DNA of 64,000 bases, from NCBI RefSeq assembly GCF_000238775.2, contig NZ_AFEJ02000002.1, positions 1,969,501 through 2,033,500 on the forward strand. Direction: 5' to 3'. Shown one piece after another: positions 1 to 8,862 of this stretch (position 1 is the first letter of the stretch; every line of letters begins with the position of its first letter). The position numbers were made by a program, and so were the translations under genes. The DNA is from Acaryochloris sp. CCMEE 5410 (GTDB lineage Bacteria; Cyanobacteriota; Cyanobacteriia; Thermosynechococcales; Thermosynechococcaceae). The notes beneath the pieces were generated by a model, which searched no databases, was not told the origin of the DNA, and saw nothing but the letters and a program-made list of their open reading frames with translations.

Positions 1-401
1 AGTGCCCCTGCCGATTCAATATCGACCCGAAAACTAACCACATTACTCCCCCGATAGCCCACCAATCGTCGCTGACCATTATTGGAGCTATAGTTGGGTC
101 TCAGGTTAATCCCCGTGGTTTCCAGCTTGTCCACGTTGCGAGACTTTAAAAGAGAGACAACGGCAGCCGAACGGCTGGCGACCTGTTGCTGAACCGCCTC
201 TGCTGTTCTGCCTTGCACCTCTACACCCAACCGCACTTGAGCTTCAGTGGTCTGAATATTTTCAGCCCCTTTCCCAGTAACCGACAGCACTCGATACTGC
301 TGTTCTGAAATCCTAGGCAGTTGGGGCTGGGCATAGATGGGGGCTGATAGCCCTAGCAGCATCGTCACACCTAACAGACCAGAGCAAGCAACATGTTTCA
401 T
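1..401 (-). CDS. SIMPL domain (DUF541) periplasmic protein, 3' end outside window
   Basis: The reading frame starts at an ATG (399-401) and stays open to the left window edge, so about 133 N-terminal residues are visible. They begin with a signal peptide (MKHVACSG..., hydrophobic core, cleavage after IYAQ). The SIMPL/DUF541 pattern follows: VTGKGAENIQTTEAQVRLGV, then a Val/Ala/Arg-rich helix, a KLETTGINLRPNY strand and GYRGSNVVSFRVD. Family members are exported oligomeric proteins of poorly defined role, often linked to envelope or oxidative stress. The C-terminal part is missing only because of the window edge. The frame shows no break. Confidence 0.8.
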   Translation of the reverse strand, partial: MKHVACSGLLGVTMLLGLSAPIYAQPQLPRISEQQYRVLSVTGKGAENIQTTEAQVRLGVEVQGRTAEAVQQQVASRSAAVVSLLKSRNVDKLETTGINLRPNYSSNNGQRRLVGYRGSNVVSFRVDIESAGA

Positions 402-625
402 AGGATATTGAGTTGAGTGATTTGGAAATCAGAACAGCACTGTTGGCATTGCATAAGGGCAATCGTCATCCCAATAGAGCTGTTAGTTTAGTTGTCTCCT
501 AATATACTTTTTGGGTTCCAAAAAGCATGATCTCAGATGCGCCTGGACAATTTGTGGAGGCTTGGATAGCCCAGACAAGCTGATTTCAGAGTGCTGGTCA
601 CCATGAGTTAACAATTGTGGCAGTA

Positions 626-1909
626 CTACTGGATGGCCTGTCTCGCCATTGCGATCGCACGTTCTTTCTGGGGATCTTGGCCTTGGGCATAGGGGATAGG
701 GAAGGGCACGACAACATCTGGTGTCACGCCTACCCCCTCTAAGCGAGCCGTTTTATCGATATACACATCACTCACCGCAACATATAGCAAACTTTGATCT
801 GGCATTAGATAGGGGCGTCCTGCCACCACTGCCCCCGCAGTAGAACTCCCAACAACGGGGCCAATATCATATTGCTGAAAGCCATAGGCCAGAATTTCCT
901 TGGCACTGCGACTGCCTTCATTCACGAGCATCACGACAGGCTTATTCCACTGTCCCTGGTAGGTAGATGTGGCCCCATTTCTCCTAATACTGGTCAAACT
1001 GGGACCTCTCGACGTGAACAGGTGCAGTGCCGTCATCGGATCCCCGCCCCACCCATCTCGCAAATCAAGAACGAGGGCATCGGCATTCTTCAAACGGCCA
1101 TAAATCACTTCATCTTCTAACTCTTGCTGATGTGAGTCTCCAGCCAAAGACCAAACATGGATATAGCCAATGCGTTGACCATCCGTTTCAATTACCTGCA
1201 CACTATTAGCGATGGCTTCTACAAACATCTGGGTGCAATCGAAGCGCTTCGGCGTTACTGTGATGGTTTGTTGATCGTTAGGGTCTGCCGTTCTTTGAAT
1301 TCGCACCTTGATGGGTTGGTCCGCTTTGCCCTTAAACGACTGAATGGCTTGAAAAGGTTGACCTGCCACATTTAAGATCTGGTCTCCCACTTTGAGACCT
1401 GCCTTGGCGGCTGGACTGCCTTCAAAGATAGTTTTAATAAAAGTTTTGCCTTGAATCGCCTGGGTGACAATACCAATGCCTTCGTACTGAACCTTTCCCT
1501 CGGGAAACGTGGATTTGAGCTGAGTACGTAATTCTTTAATGCGGGGATAAAAAATGCCCAGTACCTGGTAATAAGCGGGTTCATCCACAGTAAAAAGATG
1601 AGTATGAGAGGTCTGCAACTGATCCAGCATCTCGTTGATCACCTCAGCTTTTTCTGCCCGAGACGATGCCTTGGCTACCTGGGGCTGGTATTGCGATTTC
1701 AAGGCAGCCCAGTCTAAGCTATTGAATTTCGGGTCGTAAAAGTTTTCATTGACGGTGCTCCACACCGCATCCAGTAAGCTGGGTTGTGCAGAAGACACAG
1801 AAGACATCGTTCCCTGCGAGAGCCAAAGCACCAAGCCCATTCCAAGGGTTATAAGGAAGCTCAGAAGATAGCTTTTATGGCGCTTCAGTTTTTGGATAAC
1901 AGTCTTCAT
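626..1909 (-). CDS. S41-family (C-terminal processing peptidase-like) PDZ protease, atypical active site
   Basis: About 427 aa. The start is the ATG at 1907-1909; a TTG six codons upstream is also in frame but less likely. An N-terminal basic stretch and membrane anchor (about residues 15-35) is followed by a helical N-domain, a PDZ domain (about 143-222, with GIGIV and AAKAGLKVGDQIL) and an S41 catalytic fold (DLRDGWGG, then VNEGSRSAKEIL with the predicted nucleophile Ser near residue 335). In CtpA-type enzymes the general-base Lys sits about 25 residues later in a TFGKG-like motif. Here that position reads GSSTAGAVVAG with no Lys. It may therefore use another triad, as S41B enzymes do, or be inactive. 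It probably acts in the periplasm or thylakoid lumen. Confidence 0.8.
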   Translation of the reverse strand: MKTVIQKLKRHKSYLLSFLITLGMGLVLWLSQGTMSSVSSAQPSLLDAVWSTVNENFYDPKFNSLDWAALKSQYQPQVAKASSRAEKAEVINEMLDQLQTSHTHLFTVDEPAYYQVLGIFYPRIKELRTQLKSTFPEGKVQYEGIGIVTQAIQGKTFIKTIFEGSPAAKAGLKVGDQILNVAGQPFQAIQSFKGKADQPIKVRIQRTADPNDQQTITVTPKRFDCTQMFVEAIANSVQVIETDGQRIGYIHVWSLAGDSHQQELEDEVIYGRLKNADALVLDLRDGWGGDPMTALHLFTSRGPSLTSIRRNGATSTYQGQWNKPVVMLVNEGSRSAKEILAYGFQQYDIGPVVGSSTAGAVVAGRPYLMPDQSLLYVAVSDVYIDKTARLEGVGVTPDVVVPFPIPYAQGQDPQKERAIAMARQAIQ

Positions 1910-2044
1910 TTTGTGTCTAACCTGCAATGAGCTGCCTTGCTAAGCCTGATATTTGAGGCTATCCCTGAATGAGACCAATCAATCGTGATGAAGTAATCCT
2001 GTCAGAGTCATGTTCTGATTCCATAACGCTTTGCGCATCATGAG

Positions 2045-2362
2045 CTAACGTTTCATCTGCCTTTGCGGCAAGAACTGTCTGCGCTTCAAATCACGACGTT
2101 GTTTCAGTTTCTGCCTAAATTCCTGCTGTCGCTGATTGAGAAATTCATCAATGTGTCGATGCTGCTTGAGACGGAGCTGCCGATGAAATTCTAGCTGCTG
2201 TTGAAGATGCTGCTGTTGCTGAAGCCTTGGCTGAAGCAAAGACCGCTGCTGACGATATGGCTGGGATTGAACGGGCGTTTGAGCCAGTAGAGACGATGAC
2301 AGGCTAAAGATAAAAGCAGCCGTCAAAAATACGCTCTGGGATCTATGGCAAAGTGCTGTCAT
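2045..2362 (-). CDS. Small exported Gln/Arg-rich protein of unknown function
   Basis: 105 aa from the ATG at 2360-2362; a TTG start 13 codons upstream is possible. The N-terminus is a clear signal peptide (MTALCHRSQSVF, hydrophobic run, LLAQT cleavage site). The mature part is almost entirely Gln, Arg, Leu, His and Lys in a heptad-like helical pattern (repeated QQ, RQ, LKQ), predicting a long, very basic amphipathic helix. I do not recognise a family. Periplasmic helical sensors of the CpxP/Spy type have a similar size and composition, but no LTxxQ motif is visible, so that comparison is weak. It lies between the S41 protease and the ABC binding protein on the same strand. Confidence 0.55.
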   Translation of the reverse strand: MTALCHRSQSVFLTAAFIFSLSSSLLAQTPVQSQPYRQQRSLLQPRLQQQQHLQQQLEFHRQLRLKQHRHIDEFLNQRQQEFRQKLKQRRDLKRRQFLPQRQMKR

Positions 2363-2469
2363 TAAATTGACCTCTGCCCCTAGTGTAACGAGTGAGATCA
2401 ATCGCGAGCTTGAGTGCGTTTCTAACAGCTCAGGTCACAACAAGCTTACGGAACTGCCTCTATCAAAGG

Positions 2470-4224
2470 TCACTCTCTCACCTCTCGAATATCATGAATA
2501 TTCCACGTTACTTTGCCTAAAGCCGTATATTGAGTACCTTCAAAGTCATTACGGACTGCTGCTAGGGCCAACGGATTAATCAGGTAAATGAAAGGTAGGT
2601 ACTCCTGGGCAATCTGTTGGGTCTTTGCATAAATCGCTTTTCGCTTGGCCTCATCGATCTCTTGAGCACCTTCGATATAGAGATCGGCAATTTCCTGTTC
2701 CCAGTCACTTACTGTAAACCCTTGGATTGGTTCACTGGGGGGCTGGGGTTTTTGATTAAACATATGCAAGCCTCCTTCAGGAGACCAGACATTCGCCCCC
2801 GTGTTGGGTTCTAAACCACCCGTCAATCCCAACAGGGCACAGTCCCAATCTAGAGAGTCATCCAACTTATCAACCATCGTGTTGAAGGCGATGGGAGTAT
2901 AGTCCACCTTGATGCCAACTTTCGATAAATCTTGCTTAATCTGAGATCCCAATGTACTCCCTGCCGGGGCCATCAGCGTAAAACGAACGGGGTTACCTTT
3001 GTCATCAAAGAGTTGTCCCCTATTTTTGGTCGTAAACCCAGCTTCTTTCAGGAGTTGTTTGGCCTTCTCCAGATCGTAGTTGTAAACTTTGAGACCTTCC
3101 TCGGGCGACAGATAGTAAGGACTTTGTACAGAGATGGGAGAGTTTTGGGGCAATCCTAACCCTTGGTAGGTATTAGCCAACATCCGATCCCGATCAATCG
3201 CATAGGCCACTGCTTGGCGAAATTTAACGTTATTAAACCACCGTGACTTAACGGGGTTGACCAGAGGCTTATTATTTCTGCGCCCTCGATTGAGATTAAA
3301 GAAAACAAAGGTTGTCCCAAAATCGGGCCCCCCTTCATAGATGGTGAAGTTGCCAGCCTTTTCTTCTCGCTTTAGGAGAGAAAAGGTACTGGCTCGCACT
3401 CCAACAGAATCTAACCCCCCTGAGCGAAATTGCAGAAGGGCTGTATCAGGAGATTCCACAATTTTCCAAATAATGCGCTCAATATTTCCGTTGGCTCGAC
3501 CGGGGATTTGATAGCGCCAGTAAAATGGGTTGCGCCGAAAGACAACCCGCTGGTTGGTTTCATAGGATTCTAGTTGGTAAGGTCCATTGACAATAATTTC
3601 GCTCGGGTCTGTATCCACCCCCCAAGCAGAAATAAATTGAGGATTACCTTTGCGATCTGGCGTATCCACCAATTTCTTGAGGGCATGGGCTGGCAAAATA
3701 TCGACTGCCCCAGCAGTCCGCAAAAAAGGAGCGAAAGGTTCTGGGATAGAAAACTCAACTCGCTGGTCATCTAATTTTTTAACTTTGGGTAAAGCCCGAC
3801 TTTTTCCAATTCTGAGTACATCGCGAGTATCAGTTGGAATAGCTTCATTCAGGTAGACATCGTTATAGGAAAAAACAACATCGTCCGCCGTTAAGGGAGC
3901 CCCATCTGACCATTTCAGATTCGGTCGGAGGGTAAAGATAATTTTGAGTTTATCGGCCGAGAATTCCCAAGACTCTGCGAGGGCAGGCTCAATCTCACCC
4001 GTCAGACCATTCTGGGTGGTTAGCCCTTCATAAATTAAGCCGAAGACATTGTTGGCTTCTTTACTTTGGGAGGAATTAAACGTTTTAGGGGCACTCAGCA
4101 GGACATCAACATACTGGGGAACCCGTGCTGTTTGGGTTTTGAATTGGGAGAGGCTACAGCCAGGGAGTGCGATCGCAACTACCAATACCAAACTCCAAGC
4201 CACCCATCGTCGCAGAAAAGCCAT
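2470..4224 (-). CDS. ABC transporter substrate-binding lipoprotein, family 5 (oligopeptide type)
   Basis: 584 aa from the ATG at 4222-4224; the TTG five codons upstream is less likely. A basic N-terminus, a hydrophobic helix and the lipobox LPGC (Cys near residue 23) mark a lipoprotein. The SBP_bac_5 pattern follows: FNSSQSKEANNVFGLIYEGL, WSDGAPLTADDVVFSYN, IVNGPYQLESY, FRQAVAYAIDRDRML, LLKEAGF. This family binds peptides, nickel or opines outside the membrane and delivers them to an ABC permease. No permease or ATPase genes are adjacent, so substrate and partners cannot be read from context. Length is normal for the family and the frame is intact. Confidence 0.88.
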   Translation of the reverse strand: MAFLRRWVAWSLVLVVAIALPGCSLSQFKTQTARVPQYVDVLLSAPKTFNSSQSKEANNVFGLIYEGLTTQNGLTGEIEPALAESWEFSADKLKIIFTLRPNLKWSDGAPLTADDVVFSYNDVYLNEAIPTDTRDVLRIGKSRALPKVKKLDDQRVEFSIPEPFAPFLRTAGAVDILPAHALKKLVDTPDRKGNPQFISAWGVDTDPSEIIVNGPYQLESYETNQRVVFRRNPFYWRYQIPGRANGNIERIIWKIVESPDTALLQFRSGGLDSVGVRASTFSLLKREEKAGNFTIYEGGPDFGTTFVFFNLNRGRRNNKPLVNPVKSRWFNNVKFRQAVAYAIDRDRMLANTYQGLGLPQNSPISVQSPYYLSPEEGLKVYNYDLEKAKQLLKEAGFTTKNRGQLFDDKGNPVRFTLMAPAGSTLGSQIKQDLSKVGIKVDYTPIAFNTMVDKLDDSLDWDCALLGLTGGLEPNTGANVWSPEGGLHMFNQKPQPPSEPIQGFTVSDWEQEIADLYIEGAQEIDEAKRKAIYAKTQQIAQEYLPFIYLINPLALAAVRNDFEGTQYTALGKVTWNIHDIREVRE

Positions 4225-4296
4225 ACGGTTCACAGCCAACGTTTAACGCTGAGTTTGATGGTAGCGTACAAGTCTATTAGAATTGCCAAACCACTC

Positions 4297-5376
4297 TTAA
4301 GTCGGGTCAGCTGCAGGAGTACTGTCCGTACTGACGGGCAAAACAGGGGGCTGGATATAATCAGCAGGGGGTTCTCCGGTCAGAGATTCTAGAAAAGCGA
4401 CAATATCTCCAGCTTCCGCATTAGAGAGATCTTTACCCAACTGAGTGTTAGCCATTTGCACCACAGCCGCTTTCAGGGATTTAACAGAACCATCATGAAA
4501 ATAGGGACCCGTCTTCGCCACGTTGCGCAAGGAAGGCACCTTAAACAGCATCCGGTCATACTCATCACCCGTTACTTTGTAACGCCCTTGATCATCTTGA
4601 TTGGGCCAAGGATTGACTCGACCCGCTTTTTGATAGGTATTACCGCCAAAATAAGTGCCGTTATGACATTGGGCACAGCCTGCATCCACAAAAAGGGTTA
4701 GACCCCGTTTTTGTTTGGCATTTAAAGCGGTTTGATCACCTGCAAAATAGCGATCAAAGGGGGCAGGGGTAACGAGACCTCGCTCGAAGGCACCAATAGC
4801 TTGACCCAAGTGATCGTAAGTAACAGACTGTTTATCATTGGGAAAGGCTGTGGCAAAGGCTTCCACATACTCCGGCATGGAATTGAGGACTTTGAGAACC
4901 TGAGCCTCGGAGGGCATCGCCATCTCCACGGGGTTGAGAATGGGGCCTTTCGCTTGAGCTTCTACATCGGCAGCACGGCCATCCCAAAACTGGGCCACAT
5001 GGGCGGCAGCGTTATAAACCGAGGGAGAGTTTCGTCCCCCAAGTTGACCTTTGTGGCCAGGGGAAAAGGGCTGGTTATCAACGCCATAGCGATCGAGTTG
5101 GTGACAGCTATTGCAAGAAATATCCTGGTTTTTACTCAGGCGCTTTTCAAAGTAAAGGCTGCGACCTAAGTCCACAAGTTCAGGATCGGCGGGTTGCTGC
5201 TGAGGGTAGAAATTCTCAGGTAAGGGAGGACCAAATAGTGCGAGGTTGGGGCCTTCATCTGCGATAGCAATTTCCGACCCGCGGAGGAATATCAGCAAGG
5301 TCGCTGCCAATACCACCCAAAACACAATAAACCGATGGATCTTATCGCGGTTGCCGTGATGCCATTGCAGAGTCAT
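4297..5376 (-). CDS. Di-haem cytochrome c peroxidase (CcpA/MauG family)
   Basis: 359 aa starting at ATG 5374-5376. One N-terminal transmembrane or signal segment (about residues 14-32) exports the protein. Two c-type haem sites are visible: CNSCH at residues 88-92 and CAQCH at 234-238, in the usual order and spacing of bacterial di-haem peroxidases. Family blocks include LGRSLYFEKRLS, GRNSPSVYNAA, FWDGRA and FKVPSLRNVAKTGPYFHDG. The enzyme reduces H2O2 with electrons from small c-type cytochromes on the periplasmic or lumenal side. The C-terminal tail is Pro/Thr/Asp-rich and short. Frame intact; neighbours do not form an obvious operon. Confidence 0.9.
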   Translation of the reverse strand: MTLQWHHGNRDKIHRFIVFWVVLAATLLIFLRGSEIAIADEGPNLALFGPPLPENFYPQQQPADPELVDLGRSLYFEKRLSKNQDISCNSCHQLDRYGVDNQPFSPGHKGQLGGRNSPSVYNAAAHVAQFWDGRAADVEAQAKGPILNPVEMAMPSEAQVLKVLNSMPEYVEAFATAFPNDKQSVTYDHLGQAIGAFERGLVTPAPFDRYFAGDQTALNAKQKRGLTLFVDAGCAQCHNGTYFGGNTYQKAGRVNPWPNQDDQGRYKVTGDEYDRMLFKVPSLRNVAKTGPYFHDGSVKSLKAAVVQMANTQLGKDLSNAEAGDIVAFLESLTGEPPADYIQPPVLPVSTDSTPAADPT

Positions 5377-5482
5377 GGGTCACTTCTCCTCTCAAAAACG
5401 CTCTGGGTCGCGAGCTGCGCTCCACCCAAATTTTATGAGTTAGCCAAAAGTGAATGACGACCCGTAAGAAAACGTGATAGCC

Positions 5483-5677
5483 CTATGACGTTTTGGCACA
5501 AAACCATACATAGCTTCGAATTTCGCAAGAAAAGGTTGAACTAATGATGCCTGCATAACGGTCATACAAAGTCGACCGTGCGGCTTGATTCTGTTCAGCT
5601 ACTTGGTGGATTAAAACCAAGGCTTCACTATTGCGCTGAACGGTCATTCCCGAATTAAACTCACGTAATTCCAACAA
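5483..5677 (-). pseudogene. N-terminal relic of an ECF sigma factor
   Basis: About 64 codons. The central part reads LIHQVAEQNQAARSTLYDRY followed by AGIISS, matching the region 2 start of ECF sigma factors (consensus around ...D..AL..LYDRYA..v). The match stops after about 20 more residues and no region 2.3-2.4 or region 4 follows, so this is a truncated remnant. A divergently oriented DUF4331 relic lies 155 bp away, which suggests that a sigma/target gene pair decayed here together. Confidence 0.5.
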
Positions 5678-5831
5678 ATTTTTCGAGAAACAGATCCAAT
5701 CATCAACTCCCAGCGTATACCCCTAAAGATTGGTGAATCAGAAGAAGTTAACAGCGAAGTTTGTCCGAGGCTGGACAAGCTTCTGTTGCCCATTCTCAGT
5801 CCATTTGCAGCTTAATCTTTATGGAAATTGA

Positions 5832-6020
5832 GTGGCGTGGTTTATGGGACTTGGCCTCTCGTTGGGCAGCATTGCCCCAGCCATGGACTCAGATCACGAT
5901 GATGGTGCAACCCATACCAAGAGCCGCAATCTCAACCTGACGGACTTATATGTATTCCCCAAAGACAATCAAAATTCCCATGTTTACAGTGCTTTTGCTT
6001 TTTTTGACCAAGGACCATAA
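5832..6020 (+). pseudogene. N-terminal relic of a DUF4331 exported protein
   Basis: About 62 codons. After a hydrophobic leader (GLGLSLGSIAPA) comes SDHDDG, then RNLNLTDLYVFP, the typical N-terminal block of DUF4331 proteins (SDHxDG...LNLTDLYVF). The frame stops at 6020 after FDQGP, whereas family members usually exceed 300 aa. An upstream ATG at 5821 is out of frame with this segment, so the start is also damaged. Reading: a truncated, non-functional copy. Confidence 0.6.
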
Positions 6021-6176
6021 TTCATCCGCATTCATGCCGTTGGTCGACACAACCTGAACTTCTCCATTGTGAATCATTTGGGTTTTATAACTGGCTGAGC
6101 AAATCACCCTCACACAGGTGTTAGTAAGCCACACCTGTGATGCGAGATAGTCTGCGAGGACTACTCCCTTCAGCAT
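5946..6176 (-). pseudogene. Possible short relic of an IS1-like transposase
   Basis: A 76-codon frame overlapping the end of the DUF4331 relic on the other strand. Its C-terminal half (...HNGEVQVV...MNADELWSLVKKSK) resembles the core of IS1-type transposases, where a Val-rich segment is followed by DE(I/M)WSFV and a Lys-rich turn. The resemblance is short and based on recall only. No terminal repeats are seen. It could be a chance frame. Confidence 0.25.
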
Positions 6177-6374
6177 GGGTTTGAAGGATAACCGTGATAA
6201 TAGAGGGTATTAAAAAGTGTCACTGAAAGTTTGTTGACAGTGCAAGCAGTGATAGCGTTAGCTGCCTTTGCTAGTCTTGCCATATTTGTGGGGCTTAGAA
6301 TGACCCCATAGGGGACATTGCATGAGGGAATAGGATCACTCAACTCCCTATTGGTTTAGCAAACCCACACTTTT

Positions 6375-6644
6375 TTAATGCACGATCCGAAGGCTTAATA
6401 CTCTGATTGAATCGAGGTAATGGTGTCCCGTCACCATACCTACATTGGCTGTATTGGTCTTTATCAATAATCGCCTTGGAATGCTCTCCAGAGTTTGCTT
6501 AAAAGCCTTGAGATATTCTGATCGATCTTTAATATTTAGGTCTCTAAATTTTCCATTTGTAGGGTCATTATTTTCTACATTGAATATAAAATAGCCCTGA
6601 CTCTTGAGGTCAAAATGGTCGGCATCCAGCCATTTAGAGCGGCT
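6375..6644 (-). pseudogene. Orphan C-terminal fragment of an unrecognised gene
   Basis: About 90 codons are open on the minus strand from just after a TAA (6645-6647) down to TAA at 6375-6377. The translation looks like real protein (RSKWLDADHFDLKSQGYFIF then NVENNDPTNGKFRDLN). No ATG, GTG or TTG is available near its beginning, so it is probably the tail of a gene whose front has been lost. I do not recognise the family. It sits 55 bp upstream of the EIIC-EAL gene, in the opposite direction. The rest of 6180-6698 shows no other gene. Confidence 0.3.
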
Positions 6645-6698
6645 TTAACCTAGCCAAATCCCACTCCAGCAAGTGTTTCCCTGTGTTTGTGTTCATCC

Positions 6699-8723
6699 AT
6701 GTATCTGAATCGACTTATTCACTTTAAGACCCTGTTGCTATTACGAGAAGCATTTACTTCGCTCTTACCCGTCGTCTTAGTGATGAATATTGTTGTCCTA
6801 CTGTCAGGTTTGTCTGACGTGCTGGCATCTCAGGGTGTCGTAGCAGAGGGTTTTATCAACGGAAATGAAGTTAGCCGACTCTACTTCTTCCTAGTTCCGT
6901 TTTTTCTCAACATTTCTCTGAGCACTTTGATGGCCAAGGAGAAAGAGCTTGATCAGGTTAGTACTGTTCTGATTTCAGCTGTTTGTTTTTTGCGCGTGTC
7001 GGGCTTCTTATTTATTGATTCAACCGGCCAAATCCTCTCTTTTCAGGGCTCCGTGATCACCAGTGTCCCAGCCACACTGGTGGCGGTCACGCTGCTCCAT
7101 TATTTCAGTCGATTCTCGTCTCTACAATTTTTTCGAGGTCGATCTGAGGTGAGCCCAGTCCTCCAAAGAACGCTAAACCTCCTGATTCCGGGTCTATTGA
7201 CAATGTTATGTTGTGAGTTGGTAGGTCATGGATTTCGGCTATTTTTTAAGGCCGGTGTTTTTAGCATTTTATTCGCAGCTCTACCTAAGCTTCAGGACAT
7301 TCAAGAAGTCATTCTCTTTAAGCTGATTTCTCAACTCTCCTGGTTCTTCGGGATTCATGGTGAGTATAGTGCCGATGGTTTATTTCGAATTTTAAATGAG
7401 ATTCCATCCTCCCAAGCCGGCAGTATTCACTTCAAAGTCTTACATGATGTATTTATGAATATTGGAGGCTCTGGCTCTACGTTTGTGGTGCCATTAGCAA
7501 TTCTTTCCCTCCCCGGTTCTGCTCCCTTTAAATCCATCGCTCAGCTGAGTCTGCCGTTCGCCCTCTTCAATGTCAATGAGATTTTATTGTTCGGGCTACC
7601 GATCATCCTCAATCCACTCTTTTTAGCACCATTTTTGTTAGCCCCCCTGGTTAATCTGGCCATTGCTCTGACGGCAATTCATCTAGGGGTATTCACCATC
7701 AGTGCCCCTGCCATTAACTGGATGTCTCCTCCCTTATATAGTGCCTATGCGGTCTCTGGCGGATCGGGAGGGGCAGTCCTGACCCAGTTACTTTGTATCG
7801 CGATCGATATGAGTATCTACTATCCATTTTTGCTCCTGGCCAAGCAACAGTCGAAGACGCCATTGGATTTACGCAAGCGCTTGCACAGTGATGCCTACCA
7901 ATTTGTCAACACAGAAATCAATCGCCAAGAAGAGCGACGCTTTATTACTCAGAAAATAGATCAAGTCAGAGGGATGGAAGAGACCCAACGCTTGCTGCAG
8001 CAACTCAAAGGTGGACAGTTTCTTCTGTACTTTCAGCCTAAGGTGGATGCCAAATCAAAAGCACTCGTGGGCTTAGAAACATTGCTTCGTTTCCAAGATG
8101 CAGGGGGTAAAATTACCCCTCCTACTTTTTTACCTATTCTCTACCAACAAGGGCTTTCTAAGGCCGTGGATCAGAAAGTGCTGTCGCTGGTTTTTGACCA
8201 GATCAAACAGTGGCGAGGGGATGGTCAAAAATTGCCTCAGATTAGTATTAACCTGGATAAAGATTTTTTATTAGATCCACCATCGGTAAAAGCTTTTATT
8301 GCCCAAGCCAAACAAGAAGAGATTTACTTTGAACTAGAAATCACTGAGCATACCTACACTTCGGAAGTGCAATCTCTAGCATCAGTGGTGCGGGACCTGC
8401 GAGCAGCAGGGCATCAAGTTTCAATTGATGATTTTGGGGCGGGCTATTCTTCCCTCACCACTCTAGTGTCTCTGGAAGCAGATTCGGTCAAATTAGATCG
8501 CAAACTGGTCGCTGCCCCTGAAGGGGAAAGCCAGCGGGGACAAGTGTTACTGCAGTCTAGTGTAAAGCTCTGTCATGACTTAGGATTTGCTGTAGTGGCA
8601 GAGGGGGTTGAAAGCTTGTCTCAGTTACAGTTAGTGCAGCACTGTGGGGTAGATTTTGTGCAAGGCTATTATACGGGCAAACCCATGCCTTCGGATCAGG
8701 TCAGTCGCTTATTTCAGGCTTAA
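6699..8723 (+). CDS. PTS EIIC-like membrane domain fused to EAL c-di-GMP phosphodiesterase
   Basis: 674 aa from ATG 6699; a TTG at 6687 is in frame but less likely. Residues 1-390 form a polytopic domain like lactose/cellobiose/chitobiose-type EIIC: FGIHG (His220), GGSGST (about 256-261), NVNEILLFGLP (Glu294). The His and Glu correspond to the substrate-contacting pair known from the chitobiose transporter ChbC. A linker (about 390-430) leads to an EAL domain (430-674). Its catalytic residues look complete: Glu460 in GLETLLR, Asn518, Glu547 in LEITE, Asp577-Asp578 in DDFGAGYSSL, Lys598, Glu635 in AEGVES. No EIIA or EIIB domain is attached. Best reading: a sugar-responsive membrane receptor that hydrolyses c-di-GMP; ligand unknown. 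Confidence 0.88.
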   Translation: MYLNRLIHFKTLLLLREAFTSLLPVVLVMNIVVLLSGLSDVLASQGVVAEGFINGNEVSRLYFFLVPFFLNISLSTLMAKEKELDQVSTVLISAVCFLRVSGFLFIDSTGQILSFQGSVITSVPATLVAVTLLHYFSRFSSLQFFRGRSEVSPVLQRTLNLLIPGLLTMLCCELVGHGFRLFFKAGVFSILFAALPKLQDIQEVILFKLISQLSWFFGIHGEYSADGLFRILNEIPSSQAGSIHFKVLHDVFMNIGGSGSTFVVPLAILSLPGSAPFKSIAQLSLPFALFNVNEILLFGLPIILNPLFLAPFLLAPLVNLAIALTAIHLGVFTISAPAINWMSPPLYSAYAVSGGSGGAVLTQLLCIAIDMSIYYPFLLLAKQQSKTPLDLRKRLHSDAYQFVNTEINRQEERRFITQKIDQVRGMEETQRLLQQLKGGQFLLYFQPKVDAKSKALVGLETLLRFQDAGGKITPPTFLPILYQQGLSKAVDQKVLSLVFDQIKQWRGDGQKLPQISINLDKDFLLDPPSVKAFIAQAKQEEIYFELEITEHTYTSEVQSLASVVRDLRAAGHQVSIDDFGAGYSSLTTLVSLEADSVKLDRKLVAAPEGESQRGQVLLQSSVKLCHDLGFAVVAEGVESLSQLQLVQHCGVDFVQGYYTGKPMPSDQVSRLFQA

Positions 8724-8862
8724 TTGAATGCATTAGCCTGCCCCCCAGTTCAGCTGGCAATTTCCATCGGCTGAAACTGCGCTGGGATTCAGGTTGAAGT
8801 AACACCATTCAGATCCAGCTGTTTGACACAACCGTTCAGAGGCCTACATATCAACGACTGAA

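Noticed and set aside
4732-5169. 145-codon plus-strand frame over the cytochrome c peroxidase
   Set aside because: Antisense to a gene with two haem motifs; no protein pattern.
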